Shown: positions 39,417 through 41,997 of the stretch, piece after piece
Layout of the letters: the number at the start of each line of letters is the position of its first letter
Position numbering within the stretch: position 1 is the stretch's first letter
Source of the DNA: Deltaproteobacteria bacterium
Lineage (GTDB): Bacteria; Desulfobacterota; Syntrophobacteria; BM002
NCBI GenBank assembly: GCA_022340905.1
Contig: JAJDNB010000225.1
Span: forward strand, 1 to 41,997
Length of the DNA: 41,997 nt
Direction: 5' to 3'
Position numbers and translations under genes: made by a program
The notes under the pieces: generated by a model
Database searches by the model: none
What the model saw: the letters and a program-made list of their open reading frames with translations, nothing else
What the model was told of the DNA's origin: nothing

Positions 39417-40790
39417 TCACATTACGCCGTATTTTTTTAGTTTCTTATGAAGGGTCCGCCGAGTAATTCCCAGTCGCCTTGCGGCTTCGCTCTTGTTGCC
39501 CCCCGCCGATTCGAGGGTGTTCAAAATGGTTAACTTCTCTACCTCCTCTAAGGGCAAATCGGCTGGAATTTCCTCCTTGGTCAACTCCGACTCTGGGAAT
39601 TCGATCTCGCTTACAGAGAGGGGAAAATCCTTTTCTGAAATGTATTCGCTCCGGCAGAGAATGACGCCCCGTTCAACCGCGTTCATCAGTTCACGCACAT
39701 TTCCCGGCCAGTTGTATCTCACCAGCCGATCCATGGCCTGCGGGGTGAAACCTTTAACCTGCTTGCGATTTTTTTCGGCAAAGGTCTCTAGGAAGTGCTG
39801 GGCCAAGAGAGGAACGTCTTCTCTTCTTTCTCTCAGGGGAGGCACAGCCAGAGTTACCACGTTCAATCGGTAGTAGAGATCTTCCCTGAATCCCCCCGCC
39901 TCGATCTCTTTTTTCAAATCTCTGTTCGTAGCTGCCATCAATCGGACATCTACCTTTAGGACCTCCTCACCGCCAACTCTCTGAATCTCTTTTTCTTGCA
40001 AAACTCGCAACAGTTTTGCCTGCATGGCGACTGACATCTCGCTGACTTCATCCAAAAAAATACTCCCACCATGAGCCAAGCGGAATCTGCCCTCCCTGCG
40101 GCGATCTGCGCCAGTAAATGCCCCCCTTTCATGGCCGAAAAGCTCGGACTCCAAAAGGGTCTCGGTAATGGCGGCGCAGTTGACCTGCACAAATGGCTTT
40201 TCTCTCCGTGGACTGTTTAAATGGATTGCGCTGGCAATGAGTTCCTTTCCTGTGCCAGACTCGCCGGTAATCAACACCGTTGCTTCGGTTGGAGCAACAA
40301 GAGCAACAGTATCGAGCAACTCCAGCATAACGCGACTGCGGCCTATGATCTCGCCGGTGTTGAAGCCGGATCCGAGCCGTTCTTTGAGGGCACGATTTTC
40401 TTCCTTGAGCCGGCTATGATCCATGGCCCTCTCAATGGCTAACTTGAGTTCGTCGAAATCCAGCGGCTTGCCGAGATAGTCGTACGCTCCCTTTTTTAGA
40501 GCTTCCACCGCCGTATCTACGGAAGAATAGGCGGTCATGATTATTATAGGGATGGCTGGATTGAATTTCTTTATCTCGGGTAGGGCCTCCAATCCAGACA
40601 CCTCAACCATGCGAACATCCATTAAAACCAGGTCGTACGATTTTTCCTGTACTTTTTCGATGGCCCGTCTACCATCATCGGCTTCTTCAACAAAAAAGCC
40701 CCACCCGGCCAAAAGAGTACGTAGCATTGTGCGATGGGCCCGGTCGTCGTCAACTACCAACACGGTGCCCGATACCTTCCCTTCAACCAC
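39417..40790 (-). CDS. NtrC-family sigma-54-dependent response regulator
   Basis: 457 aa from GTG 40790, with AGGAG 7 nt upstream; the ATG at 40811 is an alternative. The receiver domain has acidic VVDDD, phospho-acceptor D58 in DLVLMDVRM, and KPLDFDEL. The AAA+ domain has Walker A GESGTGKEL, the sigma-54 contact loop ERGAFTGA, Walker B GSIFLDEVSEM and FREDLYYRLNVVTL. The Fis-type helix-turn-helix is NKSEAARRLGITRRTLHKKL. It activates sigma-54 promoters when phosphorylated by the kinase encoded just upstream. The GTG start overlaps the kinase stop by 8 nt. It is similar to ZraR/HydG, but the signal is not evident. Confidence 0.95.
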   Translation of the reverse strand: MVEGKVSGTVLVVDDDRAHRTMLRTLLAGWGFFVEEADDGRRAIEKVQEKSYDLVLMDVRMVEVSGLEALPEIKKFNPAIPIIIMTAYSSVDTAVEALKKGAYDYLGKPLDFDELKLAIERAMDHSRLKEENRALKERLGSGFNTGEIIGRSRVMLELLDTVALVAPTEATVLITGESGTGKELIASAIHLNSPRREKPFVQVNCAAITETLLESELFGHERGAFTGADRRREGRFRLAHGGSIFLDEVSEMSVAMQAKLLRVLQEKEIQRVGGEEVLKVDVRLMAATNRDLKKEIEAGGFREDLYYRLNVVTLAVPPLRERREDVPLLAQHFLETFAEKNRKQVKGFTPQAMDRLVRYNWPGNVRELMNAVERGVILCRSEYISEKDFPLSVSEIEFPESELTKEEIPADLPLEEVEKLTILNTLESAGGNKSEAARRLGITRRTLHKKLKKYGVM

Positions 40791-41997
40791 GATGTTGCTC
40801 CTTTTCCCCATCCGGCAAAGTTATGATTACAGTGGTTCCTTCATTTGCCTGGCTTCTCACCCTTATAGATCCACCATGGGCATCTATTATCTTGTGCACT
40901 ATGGCAAGGCCAAGGCCGGTCCCGTCTGGTTTAGTTGTAAAGTAGGGGTCAAAGATACGCTCCTGAGCTGCCGTCTCTATGCCTCGGCCGTTGTCCGAGA
41001 CGCTTATGGTGGTTAATTTCTTGGCATCATCCCTGGAAACATTGACCTGCAAAACGCCTCCTCCATCCATCGCTTGAATGGCATTGAGGTAAAGATTCAG
41101 TAATACCTGATTCATCCTGTCTGCATCCATGAAAGCCTCGGGAAGGCTCGCAGGAAGATCAGCTTTTACCTCAACTCCCTTGGTGCGAGCATCTCCTTCT
41201 ATCAGCTTAAGAGAGTGCTGGATCAGATCATTTAGCCGCACAGGTTTGATCTTGAGAATACTGGGACGGGCAAATTCAAGCAGTTGCCCAATAACCCGGT
41301 CAAGTCTTTCCACTTCCTGAATCATAGTGGTGGCTGTGTCCCGGTCCTGGGGACTGTCCTGTAGTTTATCCCGGAAATAGGTGGCAAACCCCTTGACCGA
41401 ACTCAACGGGTTCCTGATTTCATGGGCCACGCCTGCGGCAAGGCTTCCAAGTGATGCCAATCGCTTAGTTCTTTCCACCTCCTGCTGCAAGCGGCGAACC
41501 TCAACCAGGTCACGAAAAATAAAAACATAGCCGAGAAAACCCTCATCCTCTCCGTGGAGAACAGCAGCGCTCACCTTGAGCGGCACTGCGGTTCCGGATG
41601 CGGTTTGACACTCCAGCTCCTCCTCCACCACGGCTCCCCTGTTTTGCAAGCGTTCGTTTAGTTGCCACAGTTCCTTTGGTAAAACCTTTGCTGCTGACCC
41701 GGCAAATACTGCCTCAGTTGGAATCCCCAAAACAGTCTCTGCCGTTTGGTTGTAAGCGGCTACCTTGCCATTTTCATCTGTAGCAACAAGTCCCATAGGA
41801 AGGTTTTCAACCACCTGATCAGAAAAAGCTCTCACTTTTGCGAGGGCGCGACTGGCCACCTTGTAACCTTGTGCGAGAAACAGGGAAGCCAAGGCCGCCA
41901 TACCTATGAGGAAGACACCCAGGGCCATGGCAATGGTATGACGTCTGGCCTCCACCCTCGCCGATTCCATGGCACTCATATCCAGACCAACAAAGAT
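40783..41997 (-). CDS. Membrane sensor histidine kinase (ZraS/HydH-like), 5' end outside window
   Basis: The frame stays open through the window edge (reading IFVGLDMSAMESARVEARRH), so the N-terminus is missing. The visible part has one membrane segment (TIAMALGVFLIGMAALASLF), which would be the second of two. Next come a PAS domain (VVENLPMGLVATDENGKVAA onward) and a HisKA domain with AAGVAHEIRNPLSSVKGFA. The HATPase has NLYLNAIQAMD, SDNGRGIE, FDPYFTTK and GTGLGLAI. The missing part should be a periplasmic sensor with the first helix. It forms a coupled pair with the sigma-54 regulator. Confidence 0.95.
   Translation of the reverse strand: MFVGLDMSAMESARVEARRHTIAMALGVFLIGMAALASLFLAQGYKVASRALAKVRAFSDQVVENLPMGLVATDENGKVAAYNQTAETVLGIPTEAVFAGSAAKVLPKELWQLNERLQNRGAVVEEELECQTASGTAVPLKVSAAVLHGEDEGFLGYVFIFRDLVEVRRLQQEVERTKRLASLGSLAAGVAHEIRNPLSSVKGFATYFRDKLQDSPQDRDTATTMIQEVERLDRVIGQLLEFARPSILKIKPVRLNDLIQHSLKLIEGDARTKGVEVKADLPASLPEAFMDADRMNQVLLNLYLNAIQAMDGGGVLQVNVSRDDAKKLTTISVSDNGRGIETAAQERIFDPYFTTKPDGTGLGLAIVHKIIDAHGGSIRVRSQANEGTTVIITLPDGEKEQHRG

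Noticed and set aside
39144-39440. 98-codon plus-strand frame over the fold-back element
   Set aside because: It spans the palindrome and the 3' end of the response regulator, has no binding site and no recognisable protein features.

Overview
The window looks like chromosomal DNA of a Gram-negative bacterium of about 50% GC, most likely a deltaproteobacterium (Desulfobacterota). The basis is an NtrC-type sigma-54 regulator with a membrane sensor kinase, a small DksA/TraR protein among tiny Cys-rich proteins, a CimA-type citramalate synthase, a flavoredoxin-like flavin reductase, and lipid A/outer-membrane genes (an ArnT-like transferase, an Slp lipoprotein). I found no rRNA, tRNA, CRISPR array, integrase or intact insertion sequence. 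The taxonomic call is inference from gene content, not from a marker alignment.

Layout. 1-8.3 kb holds housekeeping genes: the citramalate synthase C-terminus, a ComEA-like protein, a soluble PAS kinase, moaA, tsaD (TTG start), an NAD(P)-binding SDR protein, and a bcp peroxiredoxin coupled to a methyltransferase with a Cys-rich tail. 8.5-12.3 kb holds a BBE-type flavin oxidase and a tautomerase, each preceded by a copy of an 82-bp direct repeat, then a DUF1326-DUF2182 pair. 12.4-14.3 kb holds a PPOX-fold protein with UvsE, and a 53-aa orphan gene with its own promoter and terminator.

14.4-23.6 kb is the most coherent block, a membrane-lipid modification cluster. It encodes a GPH transporter, DUF1295, a coclaurine-N-methyltransferase-like CFA-family enzyme, DUF2177, an exported protein, DUF1475, DUF2062, a canonical CFA synthase, DUF1365 and a flavin amine-oxidase-like protein. 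Much of this set recalls proteobacterial singlet-oxygen/furan-fatty-acid loci, but with extra genes and no nearby ECF sigma/ChrR pair. 23.8-25.8 kb is a MoxR ATPase plus VWA pair. 26.0-28.7 kb holds a flavin reductase, an Old Yellow Enzyme, a DksA-like protein and a Cys-rich mini-protein. 29.1-31.8 kb holds a zinc-ribbon mini-protein, a HAD protein and a class V aminotransferase. 32.1-35.4 kb is a tightly overlapping GT39-PAP2-GT2-LAB_N operon, probably for lipid A or lipid-linked sugar decoration. 35.8-39 kb holds an Slp lipoprotein, superoxide dismutase, a small unknown and a tandem-GAF protein. 39.4 kb to the end is a sigma-54 two-component system, with the kinase cut by the window edge.

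A second theme is the intergenic DNA. Many spacers are built from short word-like units (GGATTGCGGATT, CAGCNNGCAGC, TGACACCTGAAACCT, GGTGAACGGTGAAC, GAGGTCGGAGATCAG, GCATGGAGCATGG) arranged in tandem and then mirrored, giving long imperfect hairpins. There are also ATTCCCGC-loop-GCGGGAAT palindromes, CCTGAGC-NNN-GTCGAAGGG words, and a 187-bp fold-back element at 39182-39368. One word forms the 3' end of the VWA gene.
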